NCBI GenBank assembly: GCA_965228265.1 | Contig: OZ245804.1 | Location: forward strand, 434,001-498,000 | Direction of reading: 5' to 3' | DNA length: 64,000 nt | From: GCA-2732755 sp965228265 | GTDB lineage: Bacteria > Planctomycetota > Phycisphaerae > Phycisphaerales > UBA1924 | In this document: piece after piece, positions 45,091-53,948 of the stretch | Numbering within the stretch: the stretch's first letter is position 1 | Layout of the letters: each line of letters opens with the position of its first letter | Program-made: the position numbers and the translations under genes | The notes under the pieces: model-generated | The model's database searches: none | Told to the model about the DNA's origin: nothing | The model's input: the letters and a program-made list of their open reading frames with translations, nothing else

Positions 45091-46386
45091 ATGGATATGT
45101 TCGAGATCGAAGGCAGTAGGCGCCTGTCGGGCGAGATCGCCGTCAACGGCTCAAAGAACGCGGCCCTGCCCATCATGGCCGCCGCCCTGCTCACGCAGGA
45201 GCCCGTGCGCCTCTCTGACGTGCCCGACCTCTCCGACATCCGAAACATGCAGAAACTGCTCACCGAGCTCGGCTGCGCCGTCGAACGCACCGGCAAGCAC
45301 GACTGCATCCTCCACACCACCGACACCACCGAGAGCCACGCGCGCTACGACATCGTCAAGACCATGCGCGCCAGCGTCTGCGTGCTCGGACCGCTGCTGG
45401 CCGCCCGAGGCAAAGCCCGCGTCTCCCTCCCCGGCGGCTGCGCGATCGGGCAACGCCCCATCGACCTCCACCTCAAAGGCCTCGAAGCACTCGGAGCCAC
45501 CTTCGAACTCGAGGGCGGCGACGTCATCGGACGCGTGCCCGGCGGTCGGCTCCGGGGCAACCGCATCTTCCTGGGCGGCGCGTTCGGATCGACCGTGCTC
45601 GGCACTGCCAACATCCTCTCGGCAGCCGTCCTCGCGCAGGGCACCACCGTCATCGAATCGGCCGCCTGCGAGCCCGAGATCGTCGACCTGGCCAACCTGC
45701 TCTCGGCGATGGGCGCCAGGATCACCGGCGCCGGCTCGCCCCGCATCGTTGTCGAGGGCGTCGAGCAGCTCGGCGGCGGGTCGCACCAGATCATCCCCGA
45801 CCGCATCGAGGCGGGCACGTTCATGGTCGCAGCCGCGATCACCGCGGGCGAACTGACCATCACCAACTGCCCGCTCGACGCGCTGATGGCCGCGACCAAC
45901 TGCCTCGAACAGATCGGTGTCGAGGTCGAAGCACTCGACGACGCCAGCTCGATGCGCGCCCGCGTCCGCGTCGCCGGCGGACGGGCACTCCGCCCCTGCG
46001 ACATCACGACGCAGCCCCACCCGGGCTTCCCGACCGACCTGCAGGCGCAGTTCATGGCCCTGCTCACACTCGCCGACGGCACGAGCGTGATCACCGAGAA
46101 GATCTTCCCGGAACGCTTCCTCCACGTCGCCGAGCTCTCCCGCATGGGCGCCCAGCTCTTCCGCCAAGGCCCCACCGCGATCGTCTCGGGCGTCCGCCGA
46201 CTCGTCGGCGCCCCCGTGATGGCTTCGGATCTCCGCGCCTCAGCAGGCCTCGTCCTCGCGGGCCTGGCCGCCGAGGGCACGACACGCGTCCTGCGCGTCT
46301 ACCACCTCGACCGCGGCTACGAGAAACTCGAAGAGCGACTCGCGAAAGTCGGGGCGAGGATTAAGAGAGTGAGTGAAGAGGAGTGA
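45091..46386 (+). CDS. murA: UDP-N-acetylglucosamine 1-carboxyvinyltransferase
   Basis: 431 residues. MurA starts peptidoglycan synthesis by adding enolpyruvate to UDP-GlcNAc. The N-terminus is MFEIEGSRRLSGEIAVNGSKNAALP (a Lys-Asn pair contacts substrate). The catalytic loop SLPGGCAIGQRPIDLHLKG has the fosfomycin-target Cys117, so the enzyme should be fosfomycin sensitive in principle. Other motifs: TTQPHPGFPTDLQAQFMAL and ENRF-like EKIFPERFLHVAELSRMGA. It stands alone, far from the murE-murF-mraY cluster. Confidence 0.97.
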   Translation: MDMFEIEGSRRLSGEIAVNGSKNAALPIMAAALLTQEPVRLSDVPDLSDIRNMQKLLTELGCAVERTGKHDCILHTTDTTESHARYDIVKTMRASVCVLGPLLAARGKARVSLPGGCAIGQRPIDLHLKGLEALGATFELEGGDVIGRVPGGRLRGNRIFLGGAFGSTVLGTANILSAAVLAQGTTVIESAACEPEIVDLANLLSAMGARITGAGSPRIVVEGVEQLGGGSHQIIPDRIEAGTFMVAAAITAGELTITNCPLDALMAATNCLEQIGVEVEALDDASSMRARVRVAGGRALRPCDITTQPHPGFPTDLQAQFMALLTLADGTSVITEKIFPERFLHVAELSRMGAQLFRQGPTAIVSGVRRLVGAPVMASDLRASAGLVLAGLAAEGTTRVLRVYHLDRGYEKLEERLAKVGARIKRVSEEE

Positions 46387-46392
46387 ACATAC

Positions 46393-46971
46393 TTAGAACA
46401 CAATCGAGAGATCAGCAACCTGTTCCGTCTTGAGTGTTCGTAACGCTTGCTGGGTGTAAGGATGCATCAGCACACTCGTGATCACCTCGATCGGATCACC
46501 TTCACCCTCGCCCGACACTTCGATTGAGGTTTCGGCGCGGACAACCCGGTATCCTCCATTCGCTTCGAGTCTCCACTCCCCATCAATTTCTCTAAGGGAA
46601 TGCACAACACCTTGTAACTGATGCATTCCTCGGACATAGCAAAGACATCCAACTTCTAGATTCCTACTACTGCTTTGCCACTCTGTATTTACACGCCCCT
46701 GATACTCTGACTCGGTAACATACAGAGCAAGACAGAATGGCCGATCCGGCAGAGGCTGCCTTAACGCATTATCTAGCGACATGGGGCCACCTAACTTCTT
46801 GTAACCAAGTTCAGCGAGCGACACGATCCCACCTGGGTCGGTCGAGTCATCACCGGGCTCTAGCTCAATGAATGTGACTTCCGACACACCAAATCCTTGC
46901 CGATAGAGATCAACCAGACCATCCACACCCGAATGGCCGTTGCGCAGAACGTGAAAGCTGTAAGAATTCAT
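46393..46971 (-). CDS. Unknown protein in a low-GC segment
   Basis: 192 residues from ATG 46971. No family is recognised. The sequence is mixed alpha/beta, with FIELEPGDDSTDPGGIVSLAELGYKK and a central CLCYVRGMHQLQGVV; no signal peptide or membrane segment. Base composition is clearly lower in G+C than its neighbours and codon choice is atypical, so it may have been acquired by transfer. It is convergent with murA (6 bases between stops) and divergent from the exported protein at 47038. Confidence 0.7.
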   Translation of the reverse strand: MNSYSFHVLRNGHSGVDGLVDLYRQGFGVSEVTFIELEPGDDSTDPGGIVSLAELGYKKLGGPMSLDNALRQPLPDRPFCLALYVTESEYQGRVNTEWQSSSRNLEVGCLCYVRGMHQLQGVVHSLREIDGEWRLEANGGYRVVRAETSIEVSGEGEGDPIEVITSVLMHPYTQQALRTLKTEQVADLSIVF

Positions 46972-47037
46972 CACGCCATCCTAATCAATTCCATTTCCAA
47001 TGCGATCTATTTGAAGGATTGCCGATACAGTATCCGC

Positions 47038-47982
47038 ATGAACCGAATTCTTGCGCACCTTATCTCGATGTCAGCCGCCACCACCTACGCCGCCTCGGCT
47101 TTGGCCCAGAGCCAAACGCTGGACGCGGTCTGTGGCCTCAAGGAAGACACACCCTACGAACTCGCCCTCCACACCTCGATCACTCAGGGCGGCCTGCTCG
47201 TCAAGTCCGCCGACGGAACAGTCCGTTTCACGATCGAAACCGACGAAGAGGGCACTCAACTTCTGCGAACCGAGCTGGCCACGGGCGACATGCCGCTCTC
47301 GCCCGCACAACTCGAACAGCTCGGCCTCACGAAGGAAGACCTCCGCTCCGAAATCGTGTTCGTGCTGGGTGAAGATCTGGCCATCGTCGGCATCAAGGAC
47401 TGGCAGGCGGTGCGCGACAAGACGATCAGAGTCACCGACAGCCTCTTCGATGCGCTCGTGAAGTTCGGCCAGGCCGACGAGGCGACCGCCGAAAAGGCCA
47501 AGGCCGGCACCGCCCAGCTCTTTGCGACTGAGCAGGCGGTCCTTGCCATGTACTCCCGGCGCATCGTCCCCTACCTCTTCGGCTACGGCTGGTCGATCTC
47601 CGACGAGAACACCATCGAGCAAGAGGTCGCCCTGCCCAACCCCTTCGGCGGCGACCCGCTCCCCGCAGTCGCCACCACCTCGCTCGACGATGACCCGGCA
47701 ACACCACATCTCATCGAGTACCGGTACGACCAGACCCTCGACCCCGAGGGCGTGAGCGAACTCATCATCGAAGCACTGACAAAGCTCGGCCTGCCCATCG
47801 CCGAGGCCGAGAAACAGGCCAACTTGTTCGATATCAACGACACGATGCTCTGGGGCTACGACAACGCCCGGCAACTGATCACGAAGTCCGAACTCAAGCG
47901 CACCGCAACCATGCCGGGCCAGGGCTCACGCACCGAGCACTACATCTGGAAACTCGTTTCCGTGGATCAGCAGGCCGAGTAG
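47038..47982 (+). CDS. Exported protein of unknown function
   Basis: 314 residues. ATG 47038 gives a signal peptide ending near ALAQ (residue 24). The protein is acidic with repeated helix-forming segments (SPAQLEQLGLTKEDL, VKFGQADEATAEKAKAG) and no recognised domain. It is convergent with ptsH (5 bases between). A longer open frame starts at 46897 but has atypical codon use and would overlap the gene at 46393. Function unknown; likely periplasmic. Confidence 0.75.
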   Translation: MNRILAHLISMSAATTYAASALAQSQTLDAVCGLKEDTPYELALHTSITQGGLLVKSADGTVRFTIETDEEGTQLLRTELATGDMPLSPAQLEQLGLTKEDLRSEIVFVLGEDLAIVGIKDWQAVRDKTIRVTDSLFDALVKFGQADEATAEKAKAGTAQLFATEQAVLAMYSRRIVPYLFGYGWSISDENTIEQEVALPNPFGGDPLPAVATTSLDDDPATPHLIEYRYDQTLDPEGVSELIIEALTKLGLPIAEAEKQANLFDINDTMLWGYDNARQLITKSELKRTATMPGQGSRTEHYIWKLVSVDQQAE

Positions 47983-47987
47983 GACAA

Positions 47988-48266
47988 TCAGTCCTCCCCG
48001 AATCCCTCGGCGACCAGCCTCGAGAGCGCTTTGGCGCAATCGTCCGCGTCGTCACCCTCGCAGATGACATCGAGCTCGGTGCCCTTGGTCGCCGCCAGCA
48101 TCATGACTTCCATGATGGATTTGCCATCGACCGCGAAGTCGCCCTTCTGCACCTTCACCGAGCACTTGTAAGCCTGGGCCGCGTCGACGAACGTCATCGC
48201 GGGCCGGGCGTGCAGGCCCAGCCGGTTGACGATCGTGACCGTGATTTGTGCGCGGCTCGGCACCAC
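47988..48266 (-). CDS. ptsH: HPr phosphocarrier protein
   Basis: 92 residues. The phosphorylation site His19 is in GLHARPAM, and the regulatory Ser50 is in DGKSIMEVM, which HPr kinase would recognise. HPr passes phosphate from enzyme I to EIIA proteins. It lies 22 bases after ptsN in the hpf-ptsN-ptsH unit. No sugar permease is near, which fits a regulatory PTS rather than sugar uptake; that is inference. Confidence 0.95.
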   Translation of the reverse strand: MVPSRAQITVTIVNRLGLHARPAMTFVDAAQAYKCSVKVQKGDFAVDGKSIMEVMMLAATKGTELDVICEGDDADDCAKALSRLVAEGFGED

Positions 48267-48288
48267 ATGCTCCCAATCCGCCCCGGGC

Positions 48289-48765
48289 TCAGCCCGCGGC
48301 CTGCTTCGAATCCGCTTCCATCAGAAGCGTCTTGACGTCCTCGATACTCGTCGCCTGACGGAGCTGCCGACGGAACGTCTCCTTGCTCAGCTGCTTGAAG
48401 ATCGCCTCCATCGCCTGGAGATGCTCCTCCGGGCGGTCGATCGGGCTCAGGAGCAGGAACACCGAGAACACCGGCTGACGATCCAGCGCGTTGAAGTCCA
48501 CGCCCGTCTGGGAGAGGCCGATCGCCACGGACATCCGCTCGACGCTGGGCTGCTTGACGTGCGGCACAGCCACACCCCGCCCATACCCCGTCGAGCCCGT
48601 CTGCTCGCGACTCAGAACCTTCGCGATCAGATCATCGCGCGACTCGGGCAAAGCCGAGCCCGCCTCGATCAGAAGGTCCACCATCTCAGCGATGACGTCG
48701 TCACGCTGGGTCGACTGAAGATGCGTTGAGATCGCGCCTTCCGGCACGAGTTCGATCAGCTTCAT
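48289..48765 (-). CDS. ptsN: PTS EIIA protein, nitrogen-regulatory type (PtsN)
   Basis: 158 residues from ATG 48765, which has GGAG eight bases upstream; TTG 48780 is a weaker choice. The EIIA fold is complete, with the phosphorylatable His69 in GVAVPHVK and family motifs TGSTGYGRGVAVPH and FLLLSPIDRPEEHLQAMEAI. PtsN-type proteins regulate potassium transport and other processes rather than transporting sugar. Five bases separate this open frame from hpf, and the gene order matches the rpoN-hpf-ptsN clusters of Proteobacteria, but without rpoN. Confidence 0.93.
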   Translation of the reverse strand: MKLIELVPEGAISTHLQSTQRDDVIAEMVDLLIEAGSALPESRDDLIAKVLSREQTGSTGYGRGVAVPHVKQPSVERMSVAIGLSQTGVDFNALDRQPVFSVFLLLSPIDRPEEHLQAMEAIFKQLSKETFRRQLRQATSIEDVKTLLMEADSKQAAG

Positions 48766-48785
48766 TGTCTGTTGCTCCAAGCCCC

Positions 48786-49103
48786 TCAGCGCGGCTCGTC
48801 TGGATGGTGACTGCTCAGCTTGAGCTTCTCTTTGAAGTCCGTCAACTGACGACTCATCTTCTGGACCGAAGAGTCAATCGCCAGATAAAGATCATCCCCA
48901 GTTGCGGTGGCGACAAAGTCGTCATGCTTCTCCACATCGACGACGAGCTCCACCTCGAAATCACGCCCGGCCGGCTGTGCCAGTCGGATGGTGATCAGCT
49001 GGATGCCGTCGAAATAGCGGCTGAGCTTCTCGACCTTCGAATCCGCGTACTCACGGATCGCGTCGGTCACCTCGAACTTCAGCCCCACCACATCCACGCG
49101 CAT
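48786..49103 (-). CDS. hpf: Ribosome hibernation promoting factor
   Basis: 105 residues, the short HPF/YfiA form. It binds the ribosome decoding region and helps keep idle ribosomes intact. The sequence has the family pattern VVGLKFEVTDAIREYADSKVEKLSRYFDGI and DDLYLAIDSSVQKMSRQL. There is no C-terminal dimerisation extension. It is followed directly by ptsN. Confidence 0.93.
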   Translation of the reverse strand: MRVDVVGLKFEVTDAIREYADSKVEKLSRYFDGIQLITIRLAQPAGRDFEVELVVDVEKHDDFVATATGDDLYLAIDSSVQKMSRQLTDFKEKLKLSSHHPDEPR

Positions 49104-49153
49104 GATCTGCCCTCCACTGGCCCCCCGAGATCAAAGGCCCAGGGGAGGGGAGT

Positions 49154-50053
49154 CTAGGACTCGGACGGCTTGCGGTCAGTCTCGCCATCCTTCTCAGGAA
49201 TGACGCTCGGAACATGGATCTGAGGCACACCGGAGGCCGGGGGCATCTCGTGCCCCTCGGGCACCAGCACGCCCGCCGTGATCACGAACCGCAGCGCCTG
49301 ATCGATCGTCATATCCACATCCACGCACTCTGAGGCCGGCACGTTGATCGTGAAACCCGTAAAGGGCGTCGGGCTTGTCGGGATGAAGATCGTCAGCACA
49401 TCGCCCTGCACCTGCTCGGCGATCGACTTGATCGAACTCGACGTCACCAGACCGACCGTCCAGATCCCCTTGCGGGGGTACTCGACGAGCACGACCCGCC
49501 GGAACGCCATCTGGCTGTCGCCCATGATCAGGTCGACCATCTGCTTCACGTGCGGATAGACCTGCTTGAACCCCGGAATCGCCTTGAGAAGACGCTCCAG
49601 GCGGTGGAAGAAGTACCGCCCCATGAAGCTGCCGAGCACCCGGCCACCCAGATAGATCAGCACGATCGCCACCAGGAGCCCGGTGAGCCTGAGCACCCCG
49701 AACGACCACGTGTTCCAGTAACTCTCGAGCTGTCGGGTGCGGATGTGCTGGCTGATCGCCGCGTCCGGCGCCTTGCGCATGAGCGGGTCGGTCGTGGTGC
49801 GTTTGAATTCCTCAACCTCTTCCGCCGTCACCCGGAACCACTCAGGCATGTGCGCATCGCTCACGACGCGTGGCGTCACCTCCACAATCGCAGTCCTGAT
49901 TCCCCGGTTGATGGGGGCGGCGACGTTGTTGTAAAGAAAGATAAACGCCTGAAAGAGCAGCCAGAGCGTCAACACCGATGGCAGAAGCACACCCAGACCT
50001 CTGAGAAAGAAGAGGCGGAAGTCGCTCCAGAAACTCGGGGTCGGCTTGGCCAT
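49154..50053 (-). CDS. DUF502 family membrane protein
   Basis: 299 residues. The N-terminal part has a membrane helix (RGLGVLLPSVLTLWLLFQAFIFLYNN) and the mid-part a second (FGVLRLTGLLVAIVLIYLGGRVLG). The segment IPGFKQVYPHVKQMVDLIM is diagnostic of the DUF502 family, and the C-terminal SPTPFTGFTINVPASEC also matches. Function unknown. It lies upstream of hpf with 50 bases in between, followed by tRNA-Ile on the same strand; regulation may be shared with the hpf operon. Confidence 0.9.
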   Translation of the reverse strand: MAKPTPSFWSDFRLFFLRGLGVLLPSVLTLWLLFQAFIFLYNNVAAPINRGIRTAIVEVTPRVVSDAHMPEWFRVTAEEVEEFKRTTTDPLMRKAPDAAISQHIRTRQLESYWNTWSFGVLRLTGLLVAIVLIYLGGRVLGSFMGRYFFHRLERLLKAIPGFKQVYPHVKQMVDLIMGDSQMAFRRVVLVEYPRKGIWTVGLVTSSSIKSIAEQVQGDVLTIFIPTSPTPFTGFTINVPASECVDVDMTIDQALRFVITAGVLVPEGHEMPPASGVPQIHVPSVIPEKDGETDRKPSES

Positions 50054-50126
50054 GCGGTCCTTATGGTCGGCGCTCGGCGTGGTTCGCCAAGAAACCAGAC
50101 CAACCAGCGTACTCGCGTGTCCTCAA

Positions 50127-50199
50127 TGGGCCTGACAGGACTTGAACCTGTGACCTCACCCTTATCAGGGGTGCGCTCTACCGACTGAGCTACAAGCCC
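50127..50199 (-). tRNA. tRNA-Ile (anticodon GAT)
   Basis: 73 nucleotides: acceptor GGGCTTG / CAGGCCC, D-arm AGCTCAGTCGGTAGAGC, anticodon loop CTGATAA, T-arm CACAGGTTCAAGTCCTGTC. Discriminator A at 50127; CCA not encoded. No rRNA operon is adjacent, although this tRNA is often found in one. Confidence 0.96.
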
Positions 50200-50475
50200 T
50201 ACAGCGGCCAGTCTAGGCCCGAGGAGCCCCGAGTCAATCCGTCCCCCCGACCCTTCGATTGTTCCAATTCAATCAAGAATCACCGGGTCCGGAAACCGCT
50301 GCCCATCGAATCGCGAAATGTATTTAGGGAAAGGCCCTCGATCTCGGTTTTGCCCCCAAGTACACTCACAGTGCGAGAGTGCTCCGCCTTGACCCTCTTC
50401 TCCAGTTTCACACGTCGTGCAACCAAGAGAGCCGAGGCACAGCGTCAATTCGACCCACCTGAGAGGAGACACCAC

Positions 50476-51630
50476 ATGATCCGGAAAACCACGTTCCTTG
50501 CGGCCATCGCAGGATTCGCAGCCTCGGCCTCGGCTCAAATGCCCGGCGACATCCTTTTCACCACCAACGACCGGGACGGCGGCTCGGACACCGTCCAGCT
50601 CCTCAACTACGCAACCCTCACCCCGAGCCTCTATGTCAGCTTCCCCGCGGCTCCGGATTCGGACCACCGCATCAACGGCGGCATCGCGCAGGGGCCCAGC
50701 GGCGAGTTCTACATCTCAAACTCTCCCTTTCCCAACCAAAACCCCTCCACCGCATCCATCTACCGCATCGACAACATGTTCAATGCCGGCACCCGCACCG
50801 TGAGCACCTTCGCCACAAGCGACCCGATCCAGGCCGTCGAAGGCATGGCCTATGACCCGCTCACCAACAACCTCCTCTTCGCCAACAACCCGGGCTCCGA
50901 TCAGGTCCTCCCGCTCCGTGAAGAGGGTGTCATCGGCATCGACATCAACAACGCCGCCAACGTCAGCGTGGTTGTCCCCCAGCCCGACTTTGGTGACCCG
51001 CTCCCACGCCCCGTCGCATTCAATGTTCTCGAAGCCGACCGCACACGCGCCAACAACTACTACGTCGGCGCCGTCAACGGCGGCGTGGGCACCGACCCCA
51101 ACATCCCCTTCTCGACGAGCAGCATCATCAACCGCCTCGTCATGAACAACCCCGCCGACCCCACCGACGTCTCCTTCGACATGGTCATCGACCTCGCCGA
51201 CGCCAACACCGGCCTCGGCTACTCGCTCACTCACATCCGCGGCATCGCGTCCACCGACGACGGCAACCTGATCGTCGCCGAGCAGGAAACACGCTCGCTC
51301 TACTCCGTCGAACTCGACGGCAACGGCGACTTCGTCAGCATCGCCAAGATCTTCGACCTTGACGCCGCTTTCGACAGCGACAACACCGGCGTCTACTTCC
51401 AGCCCTTCAATGTGATCTACAACGAGTACACCGACAAAATCAACTACGTTGAGCGCAACATGACCGCCGGCGACGGCACAAGCCGCATCGTTGAGATCAA
51501 CCTCGACGGCACCGGTCACAACGTGCTGCTTGACGGCGTCAAGGCCGGCGCACTCTTCGTGGTGCCCGCCCCGACCACGCTCGCGCTGCTCGGCCTGGGC
51601 GGCCTGGCCGCGACGCGTCGCCGCCGCTGA
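50476..51630 (+). CDS. PEP-CTERM-type exported beta-propeller-like protein
   Basis: 384 residues. ATG 50476 is preceded by GAGAGGAG. A signal peptide ends near ASASAQ. The mature part repeats blade-like patterns (EGMAYDPLTNNLLFANN, IRGIASTDDGNLIVAEQ), a likely NHL/SMP-30-like propeller. The C-terminus is a sorting signal: VPAPTTLALLGLGGLAATRRRR, with PAP in place of the common PEP, a hydrophobic helix and a terminal Arg cluster. Such proteins are processed by exosortase and often linked to exopolysaccharide. Ends at a strong hairpin terminator. Confidence 0.9.
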   Translation: MIRKTTFLAAIAGFAASASAQMPGDILFTTNDRDGGSDTVQLLNYATLTPSLYVSFPAAPDSDHRINGGIAQGPSGEFYISNSPFPNQNPSTASIYRIDNMFNAGTRTVSTFATSDPIQAVEGMAYDPLTNNLLFANNPGSDQVLPLREEGVIGIDINNAANVSVVVPQPDFGDPLPRPVAFNVLEADRTRANNYYVGAVNGGVGTDPNIPFSTSSIINRLVMNNPADPTDVSFDMVIDLADANTGLGYSLTHIRGIASTDDGNLIVAEQETRSLYSVELDGNGDFVSIAKIFDLDAAFDSDNTGVYFQPFNVIYNEYTDKINYVERNMTAGDGTSRIVEINLDGTGHNVLLDGVKAGALFVVPAPTTLALLGLGGLAATRRRR

Positions 51631-51656
51631 TATCAGCTCAACTCAGTACACATCAA

Positions 51657-51697
51657 AAAGCCCCGCACCGAAACGCAGGTGCGGGGCTTTCTCTTTG
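51657..51697. terminator. Bidirectional Rho-independent terminator
   Basis: AAAGCCCCGCACC pairs perfectly with GGTGCGGGGCTTT around an eight-base loop; CTCTTT follows on the plus strand and TTTTGATG on the minus strand. It lies between the convergent PEP-CTERM and beta-helix genes and can stop both. Confidence 0.85.
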
Positions 51698-51735
51698 ATA
51701 CATTGCCGGTGACACAAGGTCACCCGATGGCCTGA

Positions 51736-53460
51736 TCAGCCGGCCAGCTTGTAGCCTTCCTTGAAGTACGCCACGATCTTCTTGGCGGTGTAGTTGTCGT
51801 CCCAGATCGAACGGTTCTGCGTGCGTGCACGCGAGATGACCAAGTCGCCGTCGGCGGGCAGAAGCAGGTTCTGAGCGTACGTTGTCAGTGTGCGGGAGTC
51901 ATCGACGAAGCTCTGCCCCGAGATCGTCCTCGGGCTGGATTCGTCGGCGACGTTGACCCACTGGTTCAGGCTGTAGTACGAGTTGTGCGCCCGGAACCAG
52001 TTGCTGGTCCCGCCGATGAAGTAGGTGTTGTCGTACGCCGTCACGTCGTCGAGCGTGGACGTCGTCCAGTGACGAACAGCCGGGCTCTCGTTCTGCGAGT
52101 CGAACACGATGTTGTTGCGGAAGGTCATGTTGCGCAGACCCTCGTTCTCGATCACAACGTTGTTGAGCCAGTTGTAGATCGTGTTCCGCTCGATGAGCAG
52201 GTTCTGAACGAGGTCGTTGCTGTCACCGATGATCGAGATCGCCTCACTCTGACCGGCGTCGGTGCCGTTGCGGAGGATAAGGTTGTCGCGGACCTTCGCG
52301 TTATCCGTGAACTGGATGTGAATGCCCATGCCTCGGGGCAGGCCCGGGCCGATGTCCTTGCCGGCCATGATGACGTTGCCGTTCACCGCGCCGGTGGTGA
52401 CATAGTCCTCGTGACCGAGCAGCACGTTGATCGCGTTCTTGTAGAAGAAGTTCCCGATCACCACACCACCCGAACGCATCTGCACGCCGTGGCTCGACGC
52501 GTTCGAGATGATGTTGTCGAGCACCTGGATGCCCGAGCAGGTCGCCTGGATATAGATGTTGTGGTTGAAGATGGTCGGCTCGGCGCCCTCTTCGTTCTCG
52601 TTCCAGCCGTTGTGGTCGAAGATGTTCTGCTCAAGGAACATGTTGTCCACTCGGGTTGCATACAGCCCCTGCGAGTGGCGGCCGACCGCCCACGAGTCCG
52701 TGATGATGTTCCGGCGGACACGGATGTCCCGTGCGCGACGGTCCGAATCGCCCTGGAACTGGAGGTTGTCCGCGTAGCCCGAGATCAGGCAGTCCTCGAT
52801 GAGGATGTCCTCGTGCTCGCAGATGAACTCGATGCCGCCCGGCGCATCATCACGCGTCCGAAGGTGCGGCCGGAGCTCGAAGCCCACGAAACGCAGGTGC
52901 TTGCGGATCTCATCGCCCGTGGCGCGCATCCCGCGGGTGGTCCCCGTCAGCAGACGCGGACGGTTGGTCGACGAGCCGTAGTACGACACGACCATCGGCT
53001 CGGCGTAAGACTTGCCCGACTTCTTCCAGTTCGGGAGCGACTCGTACCACGTGTCACCCCGACGCAGGCGGACCCAGTCGGGCTGGCCGTCGCGGAGCAG
53101 GTCGTATGCACGCTGGATCGTCTTGACGGGTCGGCTCTCTGACCGGCCGTCGTTGTTGTCGTTGCCCTGCGAGCTCGAGACATAGATCACGACCGAGTTG
53201 GAACTCGGGTTCAGCTCGGTCCAGCCATCGGAGGGCTGGGGCGGCTGGGGCGGGTTGTCGTAGTTGATCAGGAACGCCGAGAAATCGGCAGGCGTAACCA
53301 TGTTGTCATAGTTGTAATCCGCCCGGATGTCACTGTTCGTGTAATACGTCAGCCACTGCAAGAACTGCGCAGCCGAGGGCTGGGCAGAAGCCGCCGAGTT
53401 CATCCAAGGCCCGATGGCCAGTACGAACAGCAGCGTGAATCGGAAAAATGAGTACAGCAC
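51736..53460 (-). CDS. Exported right-handed beta-helix protein with N-terminal dockerin-like segment
   Basis: 574 residues. GTG 53460 has GGGAGG nine bases upstream; a longer frame reaches 53613 with no support. Signal peptide ending in ASAQ. Residues about 30-70 hold a dockerin/EF-hand-like segment (DYNYDNMVTPADFSAFL, with D-x-N-x-D spacing). From about 110 on the repeating pattern of short Asn/Asp-rich turns (DNLILRNGTD, GNFFYKNAINV, NIVFDSQN) is a right-handed parallel beta-helix, as in pectate lyase-like proteins. Probably a secreted polysaccharide-acting enzyme or adhesin. The dockerin-like segment sits at the N-terminus instead of the more usual C-terminus. Confidence 0.85.
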   Translation of the reverse strand: MLYSFFRFTLLFVLAIGPWMNSAASAQPSAAQFLQWLTYYTNSDIRADYNYDNMVTPADFSAFLINYDNPPQPPQPSDGWTELNPSSNSVVIYVSSSQGNDNNDGRSESRPVKTIQRAYDLLRDGQPDWVRLRRGDTWYESLPNWKKSGKSYAEPMVVSYYGSSTNRPRLLTGTTRGMRATGDEIRKHLRFVGFELRPHLRTRDDAPGGIEFICEHEDILIEDCLISGYADNLQFQGDSDRRARDIRVRRNIITDSWAVGRHSQGLYATRVDNMFLEQNIFDHNGWNENEEGAEPTIFNHNIYIQATCSGIQVLDNIISNASSHGVQMRSGGVVIGNFFYKNAINVLLGHEDYVTTGAVNGNVIMAGKDIGPGLPRGMGIHIQFTDNAKVRDNLILRNGTDAGQSEAISIIGDSNDLVQNLLIERNTIYNWLNNVVIENEGLRNMTFRNNIVFDSQNESPAVRHWTTSTLDDVTAYDNTYFIGGTSNWFRAHNSYYSLNQWVNVADESSPRTISGQSFVDDSRTLTTYAQNLLLPADGDLVISRARTQNRSIWDDNYTAKKIVAYFKEGYKLAG

Positions 53461-53846
53461 CAGTCGGTTCCTCCCTGAGTGGTGACCCCACATGGCATCC
53501 GCCAATACGGGGCGCCGACACAGCTCTGGCCGGCACGAAAAAGTGTTCTGGATGACCTTCGGGGTCTCTTTGGTTGCGACAGCCCGCAGGCGCCGACAAC
53601 CCCCTCTTCTCACCCGCTCCCTGCGCGGGCGACTCTCCCCGACCTGCCGCGGTCCTTGCGGCTCTGCTCACCGGTCGTCATCTCCCCGGGTGGGAAGACT
53701 CGCGGCTGCGATTGTCGGACAGCTTACCGGCTCAATTACGGTGAGAATTTACTAACAGAGCCGATAACATGGAATTTTGCGCGTGTATCTGTCACTTAGT
53801 CTGCACATTGAGGGGAAACAGCCACCTACTTCCGGGCAGATCTAAC
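53461..53846. other. Intergenic region between beta-helix protein and heme oxygenase
   Basis: No gene is supported in these 386 bases; codon bias in the open frames is weak. The left end carries the ribosome site of the beta-helix gene and the right end, from 53847, the Fur-like palindrome. A more AT-rich stretch near 53735-53790 probably holds the promoters. Confidence 0.5.
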
Positions 53847-53861
53847 TGAGAATGGTTCTCA
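53847..53861. promoter_or_regulatory. Fur-like palindrome upstream of heme oxygenase
   Basis: TGAGAATGGTTCTCA is a perfect 6-3-6 palindrome and matches the 7-1-7 Fur consensus TGATAATnATTATCA at 11 of 14 fixed positions. It lies 88 bases before the heme oxygenase start. Short AGATCT copies flank it, offset by one base from symmetry. Fur binding is inference; iron starvation would be expected to induce the gene. Confidence 0.6.
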
Positions 53862-53948
53862 ATAGATCTCGAAAACACCTTGACCCCGACCGCCACCCGG
53901 CGATGATCACTGCAGCATGCCCGTTATGGGCCGCCAAGGAGCCACAAC

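Noticed and set aside
46897..47037. Upstream extension of the exported protein at 47038
   Set aside because: It reads low-GC sequence opposite another gene and would place the signal peptide 47 residues inside the protein.
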